DNA of 64,000 bases from Chryseobacterium daeguense DSM 19388 (GCF_000430825.1 NZ_AUMT01000003.1:124001-188000); one strand, 5' to 3'; shown: positions 9,866 through 19,288, numbered from the stretch's first letter. The notes: generated by a model not told the origin, from the letters alone. Translations and numbers: made by a program.

Positions 9866-9892
9866 TTTGATTTTAAATAAAAGTTTTAAACG

Positions 9893-9936
9893 AACTGCCA
9901 CAAAATGTTAGACTATTTTTTTGGCAGTTTTTATTT
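9893..9936 (+). terminator. Rho-independent terminator of the efflux operon
   Basis: AACTGCCA at 9893-9900 pairs with TGGCAGTT at 9922-9929, followed by a T-rich run. The 21-base loop is long. It lies 28 bases after the adaptor stop codon, in the right orientation. Confidence 0.6.
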
Positions 9937-10628
9937 ATAGTAATATAGAAAATATAGAATCCCTATGTGATAATAATCGTATATGTCCAGTTCTCTTGCA
10001 GTTATAATTTTTCTGCCTGATGGAATACTATGATTACAGCTCAACTCATTTGTCAAATAATCCTATTATGTATCTAACTGATTTCCCCCAGTATGAGAAG
10101 AAATTCTAATAAAAATAACAATAACTCAATCTTATTTATTTTTATTAAAAATTCTGAGTCGAAATAAAGTATTAAAACTACTCAAGAATAGGTATTCGAA
10201 ATTTATTCGCAACAAAAATTAATTAAATTTGAATTATATTTTTTATCAATTTAGAAAAAAATGAGTTTCAAGTTTTCATCCTTTTTGAAAAAAAGCTAGA
10301 TCGTCTTTGATACAAATTTTCAATTTGTATCAAAGACGATCTAGCGATTAAAGTCTAAACATCAGTGGACATTATTCTCCCCCATCTTGTTTTTCATTGG
10401 AGCATTTCACACCCGTATCTGCTTTAATCAAATATTAAAAATTGAACTTTAATGATATTGAGAAGCTTGAATAGCACAGTGATAAAATGAATAAATAATG
10501 CTATAATCTTGCATTTGTCAATAAAGGAAGCTCCATTTACTCAGCTTAAAACTTGATACTATTTCAAATAGATACATCGCAGTTTTATACAATGAAAAAT
10601 AATGATTTTTAGCATTTGATTTAACATT
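9937..10628. other. Gene-free convergent spacer
   Basis: About 690 very AT-rich bases lie between two convergent operons. I see no supportable ORF on either strand. The only structure is the long inverted repeat at 10295-10345, listed separately. Confidence 0.6.
10288..10345 (-). terminator. Perfect 24-bp inverted repeat, probable terminator for the copper operon
   Basis: Bases 10295-10318 and 10322-10345 are exact reverse complements (24 of 24) around a 3-base loop. Read on the minus strand, the second arm is followed directly by a run of seven T (the A-run at 10288-10294). That is the layout of an intrinsic terminator for the minus-strand copper operon, whose last gene ends 283 bases upstream. 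The stem is unusually long and perfect for a terminator, so a mobile-element end or transcribed small hairpin remains possible. Confidence 0.6.
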
Positions 10629-13166
10629 TTAATAATTAATAGATAATCCAACACCAAATCCCATATCACTATCATAATGTGTACGGATACCCACATTTTT
10701 ATTGATAATATATTTTAGCTCTGTCATATATTCCATATCGGTGTTGACCATAAAACCTGCCCTCAATCTTTTTGTAATGGGAATGTCTTCACGCATTAGA
10801 GAAAGGCGAACTATGCCATCATGATATACTTCTGCTTGCAAATTAACCAACATTGGTAAGGTGTACATAAAACCTAAACTAAATGCTCTACGTGTATCTT
10901 TTTCGTTTTTCTGTCCGAATAAATTGGTTTCGTGTTCATCCATACCCATTTTACGATACCTCCAATCAAAACCTATAAATGGCATAAACCATTGCATTTT
11001 TCCAATATACCTTCCTAAGTGAGTTTCTACCTCATAACCGTGCATATCATTATAACCTAATCGCCATTCTGTACCTAAACTCCATCTTGCGTTTTGAAGC
11101 ATCGCATCACCATCATTTCCATTGGTAGCAAAATCATTCTGTACCATAAAGTGTGGCATATTGCTTTCTCTTTGCAACATATTATATGCTTGTTTTTTGT
11201 CAGGTAAATTCGGATTTTGATAATCGTCAACAGCAAATACCCTGTTCATTCCCGACATCATATGATATAGGATATGACAGTGGAAAAACCAATCTCCTTC
11301 TTCATTTGCTAAAAACTCTATGGTATCAGTTTCCATTGGCATTATGTCCAACACATTTTTTAGGGGAGATTTTTCACCTTTACCATTAATTACTCTAAAA
11401 TCAAAACCGTGAAGGTGCATCGGGTGGCGCATCATTGAGTTATTATAAATGGTAATTCGTAGAATTTCTCCTTTTTTCACAGGTATTTTATCAACTTCTG
11501 AAAGTATTTTATTATCCATGCTCCACACATAACGGTTCATATTTCCGGTAAGGGTAAATTTCAATTCTTTTACTGGAGCATCTTTAGGAAGTTCCGTATT
11601 GGAAGGAGATTGTAGCATTGCATAATTCAGCGTTTTGATTTCTCCCAAAGCATTTGCATTATAACGATTAGGGTCGTTATCCATCCTCATATTGTGTTGG
11701 CTGTGGTCTTGCTTTTGCTTCGCATCTCCAGTAATTTCAGGATACATCACTACATTCATATCCATTTGGTTCAGGCTCATTTTCATTCCCATATCGTCCA
11801 AATCCCCATTCATTTTCATCATATCATTCATCATTTTCATCCCCTCAAAATATTTAAGGCGAGGAAGCGGAGAAATAAGCTGTTTGATGCCGTTGCCTAC
11901 AAAATAGCTTGCCGATTGTGTTCTGTCTTCTGTAGTGGCTAAAAATTCATAAGCAACACCATCTTCAGGGATTGTTACTACTATATCATAGGTTTCTGAA
12001 ACTGCAATAATTAATCGATCTACTTCTACAGGTTCTACATCGTTTCCATCATTAGCTACTACTGTAATTTTACCACCTGCATAACGCAACCAAAAGTAAG
12101 AAGATGCCCCACCATTTGATATTCGCAACCGTACTTTATCGCCTGCTTTTAGTGTTTTACCATCAACTGTTTTTAAATCTGTAGTATTATTTCCGTTGAT
12201 TAAAATTTTGTCATAATAGACATCGCTAACGTCCATTGCTAACATACGTTTCCACTCGTTGGTTACTTTTGTTTTGAAATGACCTTCCTTAATGGCTTCA
12301 ACGTAAGATTGGGTTGCATTTTTTTTAATAGCCGCCCAATCATTGGCATTATGCAACATTCGATTGATGTTATCAGGATTTAGGTTTGTCCATTCACTTA
12401 AAATGATTGGTACGGTAGGCAAATCATCAATACCTTTTCTAAAGGTTTTGTCATCATCACGCTTTTTCATTACAAAACTGCCATACATTCCAATCTGCTC
12501 CTGCAAACCCGAATGTGAGTGGTACCAATGCGTACCGTGTTGGATGATGGGAAAGCGATATGTGTAAGTTTCGCCTGCCTTAATGGGCTTTTGTGTAAGC
12601 CAAGGCACACCATCTTCCTTATTGGGTAAGAATACACCGTGCCAGTGCAATGATGTACTTTCTTTTAACTGATTGTGTACTACAATTTCGGCTGTATCGC
12701 CTTCAGTAAAAGTTAGGGTTGGCATCGGTATTTGCCCATTTACGGCAATGGCTTTCTTTTCTTTACCTGCGTAGTTTACTAGTGTATCTGTGACGTATAA
12801 TTCGTATCGAACTGTTTTTGGAGGTTTTGTATTTAAAATTCTTTTTACGGTTTGATGCTTTTCTTTTGGCATAGACATATTGTTCATTTTTTCAACCTTT
12901 TTCGGCTGCTCTTTTGGAGGCATCTGCATTTCATCGTTCTTTTTGTTCGATGACTGCTTTACTGTTTTAGTCTTTTCTTTTATCAATTTCATACCACACT
13001 TTGGACAGTTGCCTGGTTTTGCGGCGTGGATTTCAGGATGCATCGAGCAAGTATAAGTTGCCTGTTGCACCTTTTCGTTTTTACTCATATCCATACCTTT
13101 CATATCCTGTGCTTGTGCAAAGGTGTACATGGCAAGGATGAATATTATTAATGTTATCTTTTTCAT
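10629..13166 (-). CDS. Multicopper oxidase (CopA type) with N-terminal metal-binding motif and C-terminal barrel-like tail
   Basis: An 845-residue exported copper oxidase. After a signal peptide (about 1-19) comes a heavy-metal-binding motif, YTCSMHPEIHAAKPGNCPKC (about 38-57). The cupredoxin domains carry all copper ligand motifs: LHWHG (about 175), HGTHWYHSHSG (about 212), HPMHLHG, and FHCHILYHMMSGM near 630, which holds the type 1 site. A Met-rich segment (about 450-480) is typical of CopA/PcoA oxidases that bind or oxidise Cu(I) in the periplasm. From about 690 the sequence changes to alternating aromatic beta-strand patterns ending in GVGLSINY, resembling the C-terminal half of CopB outer-membrane proteins. 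It is co-transcribed with the copper ATPase upstream (2-base gap). Confidence 0.92.
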   Translation of the reverse strand: MKKITLIIFILAMYTFAQAQDMKGMDMSKNEKVQQATYTCSMHPEIHAAKPGNCPKCGMKLIKEKTKTVKQSSNKKNDEMQMPPKEQPKKVEKMNNMSMPKEKHQTVKRILNTKPPKTVRYELYVTDTLVNYAGKEKKAIAVNGQIPMPTLTFTEGDTAEIVVHNQLKESTSLHWHGVFLPNKEDGVPWLTQKPIKAGETYTYRFPIIQHGTHWYHSHSGLQEQIGMYGSFVMKKRDDDKTFRKGIDDLPTVPIILSEWTNLNPDNINRMLHNANDWAAIKKNATQSYVEAIKEGHFKTKVTNEWKRMLAMDVSDVYYDKILINGNNTTDLKTVDGKTLKAGDKVRLRISNGGASSYFWLRYAGGKITVVANDGNDVEPVEVDRLIIAVSETYDIVVTIPEDGVAYEFLATTEDRTQSASYFVGNGIKQLISPLPRLKYFEGMKMMNDMMKMNGDLDDMGMKMSLNQMDMNVVMYPEITGDAKQKQDHSQHNMRMDNDPNRYNANALGEIKTLNYAMLQSPSNTELPKDAPVKELKFTLTGNMNRYVWSMDNKILSEVDKIPVKKGEILRITIYNNSMMRHPMHLHGFDFRVINGKGEKSPLKNVLDIMPMETDTIEFLANEEGDWFFHCHILYHMMSGMNRVFAVDDYQNPNLPDKKQAYNMLQRESNMPHFMVQNDFATNGNDGDAMLQNARWSLGTEWRLGYNDMHGYEVETHLGRYIGKMQWFMPFIGFDWRYRKMGMDEHETNLFGQKNEKDTRRAFSLGFMYTLPMLVNLQAEVYHDGIVRLSLMREDIPITKRLRAGFMVNTDMEYMTELKYIINKNVGIRTHYDSDMGFGVGLSINY

Positions 13167-13168
13167 TT

Positions 13169-15208
13169 TTATTTTTTTATTTTTAAAAAACTTGCATTGA
13201 TTGCAACTACAACTGTACTAACCGTCATTAAAACCGCACCTGCTGCCGGACTTAATAAGATGCCTTGTTTATATAAAACACCTGCTGCCAAAGGCAATGC
13301 TATTACATTGTAACCCGTAGCCCAAATTAAATTCTGTATCATTTTACGATAGGTGGCTTTACCAAATAAGATAAGATTTACAACATCGTTAGGGTTACTG
13401 TTTACTAAAACAATACCTGCGGTTTCGGCTGCAATATCACTGCCGCTGCCAACTGCAACACCAACATCTGCAATTGCCAATGCTGGCGCATCGTTTACGC
13501 CGTCACCTGTCATAGCTACGAATTCGCCTTTGCTTTGTAGGTCTTTTATCTTTTCTAATTTTTGATGTGGTAATACTTCGGCAATAAAACTATCCATACC
13601 CAAAACATCGCTTACACTTTTTGCTACTTTGTTATTATCACCAGTTAGTAAAATAGATTTGATATTATTTTCTTTCAAGGTCTTTATTGCTTCGGCAGCT
13701 TCAGGACGAATTTCATCTGACAAAGCAATATAACCTGCCAACTCATTATTTACGATTACAAACACAACCGTTTCTGTATCGTTGGCATTAAAGCCTTCGG
13801 GAATTGCTAAATTATTTTCTTTTAAATATCCCGGACTGACTACCAATATTTTTTCGCCTTCAACCGTTGCTTCAACCCCTTTGCCTGTTATGGCATTAAA
13901 GTTTTCTGTTTCAGGAATGGTGATCGATAGGTCTTTTGCTTTTTGCAAGATACCTGTTGCAATGGGATGTTCTGATTTTTGTTCTAATGCAGACGCAAGG
14001 CGAATGATTTCATTTTCATTAAACTCTTTTTGCAGCGATACAATTTTTGACACTTCAAATCTTCCTACAGTTAATGTTCCTGTCTTGTCAAAAACGATAG
14101 TGGTTATTTTTCTTGAATTTTCAAACGCAGTACGATTTTTAATAAGTAAACCATTCTTAGCTGATAATGCTGTTGATTTTGCAACAACTAATGGAACTGC
14201 CAAACCCAAAGCATGAGGGCAGCAAATAACAATAACGGTTACCATTCTTTCCATTGCAAAAGCCAATGATTGCCCTGTGAGATACCAATATAAAAATGTC
14301 GAAATGCCTGTAACCAATGCTATAATCGTAAGCCATTTTGCTGCTTTGTCTGCTAATAGCTGCGTTTGTGATTTTGATTTTTGTGCATCGTCCACCAATT
14401 TAATAACCTGTGATAAGTAAGAGTCTTTTGCGGCATGGGTAACGGTAACCTTTATAGAACCGTTGCCATTGATTGCACCTGCAATTACTTTATCGCCTTT
14501 TACTTTTTGTACTGGTTTGCTTTCGCCTGTAAGCATACTTTCGTTCAGGTAACTTTCGCCTTCTAATATAATTCCATCGGCTGCCACTTTTTCGCCTGGC
14601 TTTACTAAAATAATGTCGTTCTCCTTTAGTGTGTCGGTTTTTACATCATGCACCATGTTGGGCATTACCATGTGTGCATCGGCTGGCATTAACTGTACCA
14701 ATAATTCTAATTCTTTTGAAGCTCCTGCAACAGATTTCATTTCTATCCAATGCCCCAAAAGCATTATTAGTATAAGGGTTGCCAATTCCCAAAAGAAATC
14801 CATGCCCTGTAACCCAAATACAATTGCAACGCTGTAGATGTAAGCAACTGTTATGGCGAAGCCGATTAAAAACATCATGCCGGGGTTCTTTGCTTTTACT
14901 TCGTTGACCAATCCTTTTAAAAATGGAAAGCCGCCATAAAAAAACACAACGGTTGACAATGCAAAGAGTATGTATTGCGAACCTGCAAACTGCCAATCAA
15001 CTTTCATAAAATGTTGTATCATGGTTGATAGCAACATGATTGGAATGGTTAGGATCAGCACGACATAAAACCTTTTTTTAAAATCCGCAATCATCATGGC
15101 GTGATGGTTATGTCCTGCCATGCCCATTGCTGGGTTTGCTCCATGCTGCATATTGCTCATGTTATGCCCTGTATGGGTTTCTTTATTTTCTGTATGTTGA
15201 TGTTCCAT
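13169..15208 (-). CDS. Copper-translocating P1B-type ATPase (CopB subgroup)
   Basis: A 679-residue P-type ATPase. The N-terminus is rich in His and Met (HNHHAMM, NMQHGANPAMGMAG) instead of an HMA domain. The metal-transport helix has CCPHALG (about 329-335), the CPH signature of the CopB subgroup, rather than the CPC of CopA or ZntA. The catalytic loop has DKTGTLT (phosphorylated Asp near 374), an HP motif in SEHPIA, and GDGVNDAPA. It exports copper from the cytoplasm to the periplasm using ATP. It lies two bases upstream of the oxidase gene. CopB-group enzymes are reported to move Cu(II), Cu(I) or Ag(I); the exact ion is not settled by sequence. Confidence 0.95.
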   Translation of the reverse strand: MEHQHTENKETHTGHNMSNMQHGANPAMGMAGHNHHAMMIADFKKRFYVVLILTIPIMLLSTMIQHFMKVDWQFAGSQYILFALSTVVFFYGGFPFLKGLVNEVKAKNPGMMFLIGFAITVAYIYSVAIVFGLQGMDFFWELATLILIMLLGHWIEMKSVAGASKELELLVQLMPADAHMVMPNMVHDVKTDTLKENDIILVKPGEKVAADGIILEGESYLNESMLTGESKPVQKVKGDKVIAGAINGNGSIKVTVTHAAKDSYLSQVIKLVDDAQKSKSQTQLLADKAAKWLTIIALVTGISTFLYWYLTGQSLAFAMERMVTVIVICCPHALGLAVPLVVAKSTALSAKNGLLIKNRTAFENSRKITTIVFDKTGTLTVGRFEVSKIVSLQKEFNENEIIRLASALEQKSEHPIATGILQKAKDLSITIPETENFNAITGKGVEATVEGEKILVVSPGYLKENNLAIPEGFNANDTETVVFVIVNNELAGYIALSDEIRPEAAEAIKTLKENNIKSILLTGDNNKVAKSVSDVLGMDSFIAEVLPHQKLEKIKDLQSKGEFVAMTGDGVNDAPALAIADVGVAVGSGSDIAAETAGIVLVNSNPNDVVNLILFGKATYRKMIQNLIWATGYNVIALPLAAGVLYKQGILLSPAAGAVLMTVSTVVVAINASFLKIKK

Positions 15209-15297
15209 ATAAACAATTTTATTTGCAACAATCCTTTTTTCGAATTAAGATTGCTTAAAAATGGTGATTAATAATTTATTAATTTTTTGCATTGCTT

Positions 15298-15768
15298 TTA
15301 ATTTTCTATTGAAAGGCTGTCTGCTGTTTTGTTCATCCAATTCATGATTAACGATTTTTCTTCTTTGGTAAGGTTTGCTTTTTTGTGCACCACCTTGTAA
15401 GAAGATAAAGGCATTTCATCGTCTTTAATTTGGTTTGAAATTCCTTTCAATTTACTTATTTGCCTTCGACTACCAATACTGCCAAACTCACTAAAGTTTA
15501 ATTTTTCTTTGCCATTATCAATATGCCTTTTCATCATCCACGCCATAGGCTGTATGTTGGAATACCACGTATTTTTGGTATTATTGCTATGACAATCGTA
15601 ACAGGCATTTTGTAAAATGTTTTGCACATTTTCCGGAACGGTATAAACTTTTGCAAAATCGGTTTTGTCAACCTGCCCCTTATTTACATTGAGGGCAGGC
15701 TGATATAATTGTATAGCAATAAAAAAAAACAGTACTATTGCCAAAATTATCTTTAATACTTTTTTCAT
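15298..15768 (-). CDS. Haem-binding domain protein
   Basis: A 156-residue protein with one N-terminal transmembrane or signal helix (about 5-22) and a single c-type haem motif CYDCH (about 57-61), followed by NTWYSNIQPMAWMMKRHIDN. This pattern matches the haem-binding (DUF-type, cytochrome-like) domain common in Bacteroidota, anchored on the periplasmic side. The gene starts one base after the DUF3347 lipoprotein gene ends and lies 89 bases before the copper ATPase, within the copper operon. A role in electron transfer to or from periplasmic copper enzymes is plausible but inferred. Confidence 0.82.
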   Translation of the reverse strand: MKKVLKIILAIVLFFFIAIQLYQPALNVNKGQVDKTDFAKVYTVPENVQNILQNACYDCHSNNTKNTWYSNIQPMAWMMKRHIDNGKEKLNFSEFGSIGSRRQISKLKGISNQIKDDEMPLSSYKVVHKKANLTKEEKSLIMNWMNKTADSLSIEN

Positions 15769-15769
15769 T

Positions 15770-16432
15770 TTATAATTCCTTTTTCACAGAACCGCAGGTA
15801 AGCATTTGGCTACCGTAGTAAGGATTTTTGATTGCCTTTGCTTCGCTAATCCAAATAGCACCTTTACCATCATTATACATTGGGCAGAAGTCTTGATACA
15901 ATTTTTGAGTAGAGCCAAACAATACGATAAGGTCTGAAATATCTTTACTCAATGATGCCAAATGCTCTCGTTGGTGGTCTATCTTTCCGGCGTTGTCGCC
16001 GATATGTTCTGCATTTTCTTTGGCATCTTCAGCTATGTCCATATATTTTTTATGCTTGTTGGCAGGGATGGTTTTCATATCTATCTTATTAAATGTTGCC
16101 ATTAATTGTTTACCTGCATTGGCTGCTGCTTTATCATTATCTGCTACAAGTGCATTTTTTAACGCCAAATAATCTTTTACAATGGGTGCGATAGAGAAGT
16201 TTTGAACCTGGTCTTTTACTTCTTGTTTTTCAACTTTTTTCGTTGTCGTGTCAATTGGTGCAGATGTACTTAATGTATCGCTTTGCGTTGATGTTGCAAC
16301 TGGTAGATTTTCGGAATTAATAATAGTATCAGTCACTTTTGTTTCCGTATTTTTATTTGACGACTGGTTGCACGAAATTGTAGCTACTGTAATTGTAGCC
16401 ACTGTTATGATTGAGAAAATTATATTTTTCAT
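15770..16432 (-). CDS. DUF3347-domain lipoprotein
   Basis: A 220-residue lipoprotein: the hydrophobic start ends in a lipobox with Cys near residue 21 (TVATISCNQ). A Thr/Ser-rich linker follows to about residue 70. The rest is helical and matches DUF3347: VKDYLALKNALVADNDKAAA in the first half and, at the end, CPMYNDGKGAIWIS plus KNPYYGSQMLTCGSV. The CPM motif and second Cys/Met cluster look like soft-metal ligands. Its last 50 residues closely resemble those of the HMA-DUF3347 protein two genes upstream, suggesting paralogy. Such domains also occur at the C-terminus of CusB-type adaptors, so copper handling in the periplasm is likely. Confidence 0.85.
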   Translation of the reverse strand: MKNIIFSIITVATITVATISCNQSSNKNTETKVTDTIINSENLPVATSTQSDTLSTSAPIDTTTKKVEKQEVKDQVQNFSIAPIVKDYLALKNALVADNDKAAANAGKQLMATFNKIDMKTIPANKHKKYMDIAEDAKENAEHIGDNAGKIDHQREHLASLSKDISDLIVLFGSTQKLYQDFCPMYNDGKGAIWISEAKAIKNPYYGSQMLTCGSVKKEL

Positions 16433-16471
16433 TGTAATGTTATTTAAAGTTATTAAAGAATGATTTTTTAC

Positions 16472-16993
16472 TTATTTGTTTTCAAATTCTTTCAGCTTTC
16501 GCTTCATAAATTCTATTTCTTCTGCTTGGGTTGTGAGTATGTTTTTTTGCAACTTTATTAGTTCGGGGTCGGTAAGGTTTGCTTTTTCAGACATTAATAC
16601 TGCCGCTGCGTGGTGTGGTATCATACCTTTTACAAATTCCTTATCACCAACAAATAACTGCTCCCGAATACCAAACCACGAAAAGATACCTATCGCAGCA
16701 GAAATTATTATAATGCCCCAATTGATTTTCTTATTTTCATACATACCCTTCATTATCCATATTTCTATTATTAACATTGCAGAAACCATCAGAAAGGTCA
16801 TATACAAATTATTAATGTTAGGGATAAGATTATTCAACCCGTCAATCATAGCATACATTATAAAATACATTGCTACGAACATTATAACAGCCATAATAGC
16901 AAAGCGTTTATACATTGCTAAAGAATGATTACTATTATGCTTTTCACTCTTATGGCTATGTTCCATTTTATGTTGGTTTTCCATACTTTCCAT
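16472..16993 (-). CDS. DUF305-domain membrane protein
   Basis: A 173-residue protein with a short His-rich cytoplasmic or periplasmic N-terminus (MENQHKMEHSHKSEKHNSNH), three hydrophobic helices (about 28-50, 60-80, 90-108) and a C-terminal DUF305 core. The core holds the family's KGMIPHHAAAVLMSEKA motif with the His pair and downstream Met, probable metal ligands. DUF305 proteins are frequent in copper-resistance clusters, and this one lies 12 bases downstream of the HMA-DUF3347 gene in the same operon. The biochemical role is not established. Confidence 0.82.
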   Translation of the reverse strand: MESMENQHKMEHSHKSEKHNSNHSLAMYKRFAIMAVIMFVAMYFIMYAMIDGLNNLIPNINNLYMTFLMVSAMLIIEIWIMKGMYENKKINWGIIIISAAIGIFSWFGIREQLFVGDKEFVKGMIPHHAAAVLMSEKANLTDPELIKLQKNILTTQAEEIEFMKRKLKEFENK

Positions 16994-17005
16994 AGCAAAA
17001 ATGTT

Positions 17006-17890
17006 TTATTTGTTGTTAATAGTTTCTTGTACACTGCCGCAGGTAAGCATTTGAGAGCCATAATATGGGTTTTTAATCGCTTCTTCTTTGCTTAGCCAAT
17101 TTGCACCTTTACCATTGTTGTACATTGGGCAGTGCTGATAATAAACAGATGTTTCTTGTTTTGAAACCTTAGTTAGTTCGTACATATTTTTAGAAAGCAA
17201 GGCAAAAGTTTCTCTCTGTTTTGAAACCTCTTTAGCTACAGCAATTTTTTCTGCATTTGCTGTTAAATCCTTCATTACTTTCATCCAAACGGTATGTTCT
17301 TCGGTAGAGAGTTTTGTCATTTCTACAGCTTTTATTGCCTTTACCAATTCAGCGGCTTTTGCCGATGAAGCACCTGCATCGGTTTTTACCAAAGCATCTT
17401 TTACTGCAAAATAGTTGTCAAAAACAGTTTTCAGTTGTGGTGCATTTTGTCTAGTCGTCGTATTTGTGGTAGCCATTTCTTTAGGGGTGTGGCTGCCGTG
17501 TTCGGCTTTCATATCCAGACCATCATCTTTGGCTTTTGCAACTGGTTTTAGTTCCCTGTCATACTGGCAACAGCCGGATAATTTTGCATATACATCATCT
17601 GGGGCTAAAAATTTCTCACTATCATAACCAGCTAAAGCAATGCGTTTCAATATTTCGTCCTGACTTGTTTTTTTACTATCGAAGTTGAGCGTAGCCATCT
17701 TAGTATCTTTATTCCAATCTACTGTGGCTACATTTTTTACATTTCCTGCTTTCTCGATGGTGGTTTTACACATTTCGCAGTTACCATATATTTTTACGGT
17801 TTCTGTTTTTGCATTTTTGATTTGGGCAAAACTGTTTACGGCTGATAGTAATACGGTGATTACCATCAATATTTTTGATATTGATTTCAT
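17006..17890 (-). CDS. HMA metal-binding domain fused to DUF3347
   Basis: A 294-residue exported protein. A signal peptide (about 1-22) is followed by a heavy-metal-associated domain (about 27-95) with the ligand loop YGNCEMCKTTIEKAG, a CxxC of the Atx1/CopZ type. A linker with CCQYDRE and a Thr/Asn-rich stretch leads to a DUF3347 domain (about 150-290) ending in HCPMYNNGKGANWLS and KNPYYGSQMLTCGSV. It probably binds Cu(I) in the periplasm and passes it to the pump or oxidase; that is inferred from the domains. It is close in its C-terminal half to the lipoprotein at 15770-16432. Confidence 0.87.
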   Translation of the reverse strand: MKSISKILMVITVLLSAVNSFAQIKNAKTETVKIYGNCEMCKTTIEKAGNVKNVATVDWNKDTKMATLNFDSKKTSQDEILKRIALAGYDSEKFLAPDDVYAKLSGCCQYDRELKPVAKAKDDGLDMKAEHGSHTPKEMATTNTTTRQNAPQLKTVFDNYFAVKDALVKTDAGASSAKAAELVKAIKAVEMTKLSTEEHTVWMKVMKDLTANAEKIAVAKEVSKQRETFALLSKNMYELTKVSKQETSVYYQHCPMYNNGKGANWLSKEEAIKNPYYGSQMLTCGSVQETINNK

Positions 17891-17983
17891 TTTGAAATTA
17901 TTAAATTATTAAGGAATACAAAAGTTTTACGAAAACTAACATTAGTTTTCGACAAGACATAAGTATGGCTAACAAGCCATCGC

Positions 17984-18376
17984 TTAACCTATTTTAGGCG
18001 GTTGCCAAATGGAAGAGCAGCCCGAAGAATAGTAGGCTTGTTTGAAACCGAATTTTTGCGTTTTAATTTCTGCAAACTGGTTTTCTGTTTTTATATCTAT
18101 AAGTATAGGTAAACTTAATGAAGATGAAGAAGTGCTACATTTGCAAGAACTGTGATTACACTTACCATTGCAGTCGTGACCATCGTTGCATTTTTTACAG
18201 GACTTATCCTTACAACCGCTTTTGTGTTCTGCTTTTGCAGATTGGTCTTTAGAGCAACTTTTTCGTTCTGTATTGACTGTTTTTTTTGCACAAGCATAGC
18301 CTATGCTTGGAATTAGAAAAAAGCCTAAACATAGTAAGATAATAAAGCTGATATGTTTACTAAAAGTTTTCAACAT
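17984..18376 (-). CDS. Cys-rich small exported protein of the copper operon
   Basis: A 130-residue protein with an N-terminal signal-like helix (about 10-28) and then a dense Cys/Lys/His tract (about 30-82) with repeated C-x2-3-C spacing, for example CKDKSCKKCNDGHDCNGKC. This looks like a metallothionein-like copper sink in the periplasm. The end, CSSIWQPPKIG, resembles the C-terminus of the His-rich protein at 2631-3029. It is the first gene of the copper operon; the HMA-DUF3347 gene starts 93 bases downstream. No named family was recognised. Confidence 0.7.
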   Translation of the reverse strand: MLKTFSKHISFIILLCLGFFLIPSIGYACAKKTVNTERKSCSKDQSAKAEHKSGCKDKSCKKCNDGHDCNGKCNHSSCKCSTSSSSLSLPILIDIKTENQFAEIKTQKFGFKQAYYSSGCSSIWQPPKIG

Positions 18377-18601
18377 AACAAAATTATGAAATTATTTCTT
18401 TTAATTGCTATATTTTATACTTTTTAAATCTCAATCTAAAAGATACTCTATAAGTTTATAGTAAATTTCGTTCACCTAAAAGGGAGACCCAATTAACTAG
18501 TGCCCTTCAAATATTACAAATTAAATAGGTGTAAAATAGTACAGTTAATTTGTGACCAGGGCTCTATTTGAAAACTGCTTTTTGGATCGTTTCGATTACT
18601 T
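18377..18601. other. Promoter-side spacer upstream of the copper operon
   Basis: AT-rich, with no convincing gene. It should contain the minus-strand promoter of the copper operon, but no unambiguous TAnnTTTG box with a spaced TTG was identified. Confidence 0.35.
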
Positions 18602-19013
18602 GTGCTCCTAATAATTCGTTTTGATTTTACCGTCAATATTTTGCTCATTGCACTTCCTAATTGCAGATGTGATAATTGCAGAGTATTTAGCTGGTATTAT
18701 GGATTATCTGAATTTTTACATCTTACAACTAGTGACGAAAGAAGAAATAGAATATACTGCAAAATCATTGGGCAGCGCGAAAAGCAAATCATTTTTGAAA
18801 AAATGATTTTTCAATTGAGGCTAAAAATAGATTTATTGACTTGTCTGTTCAATGGTTGGACTATATAGAATGTTTATTGACGATTCAATACGAGCCGTTC
18901 CCTCTTTTTACAATAAACTAACTGCTTACGTTCAATATATGCGTGAAGAAAAAAGGTTGTCAGATTATACAATTAATAGGCGATGCAGAATGCTTACATA
19001 TTTATGCCGATAA
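18602..19013 (+). pseudogene. Decayed remnant of a recombinase-like gene
   Basis: Three short frames cover this stretch. An ATG at 18852 gives 53 residues, ending at 19013, with YVQYMREEKRLSDYTINRRC. That pattern is like the SAM-like core-binding domain of tyrosine recombinases, where YLxxExxLSxxTIxxY is common. Upstream, frames at 18602-18868 and 18621-18806 look like broken coding sequence (FLIADVIIAEYLAGIMDYLN, LGSAKSKSFLKK). Several frameshifts or stops would be needed to join them, and no catalytic R-HxxR-Y core follows. The position beside the PRTRC genes suits an eroded integrase of the mobile element. The identification is tentative. Confidence 0.35.
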
Positions 19014-19288
19014 TTTTAGCATCGATCAAATGTTTAGATACGAATATAAATTAATATTTAAAATACTACACAAAATATATTTATTTAGATTAATCGGGAT
19101 AATATTGAGGTGAAAAAAAATATTTATACATCTTCAACTAAAACCTACAACCTTTTTTCAAAAACAAACTAAAGCCAAAGTCCGGAATTGTTTTAGAAAT
19201 GGGGTTGTTCCGCTTTCCGCAAAAATGCGTTTCCGACCGTAGGGAGGAATTGCATTTTTGCCGCCCAACTTTTGGTCAGGCGACTTTT
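19014..19288. other. Spacer after the PRTRC operon
   Basis: About 275 bases without a gene between the integrase-like remnant and the end of the ThiF gene. It is AT-rich at its left end, with a more GC-balanced stretch around 19200-19280. Nothing further was recognised. Confidence 0.4.

Noticed and set aside
13353..14837. Plus-strand open frames inside the copper ATPase gene
   Set aside because: They are shadows of the P-type ATPase and its conserved motifs on the opposite strand.
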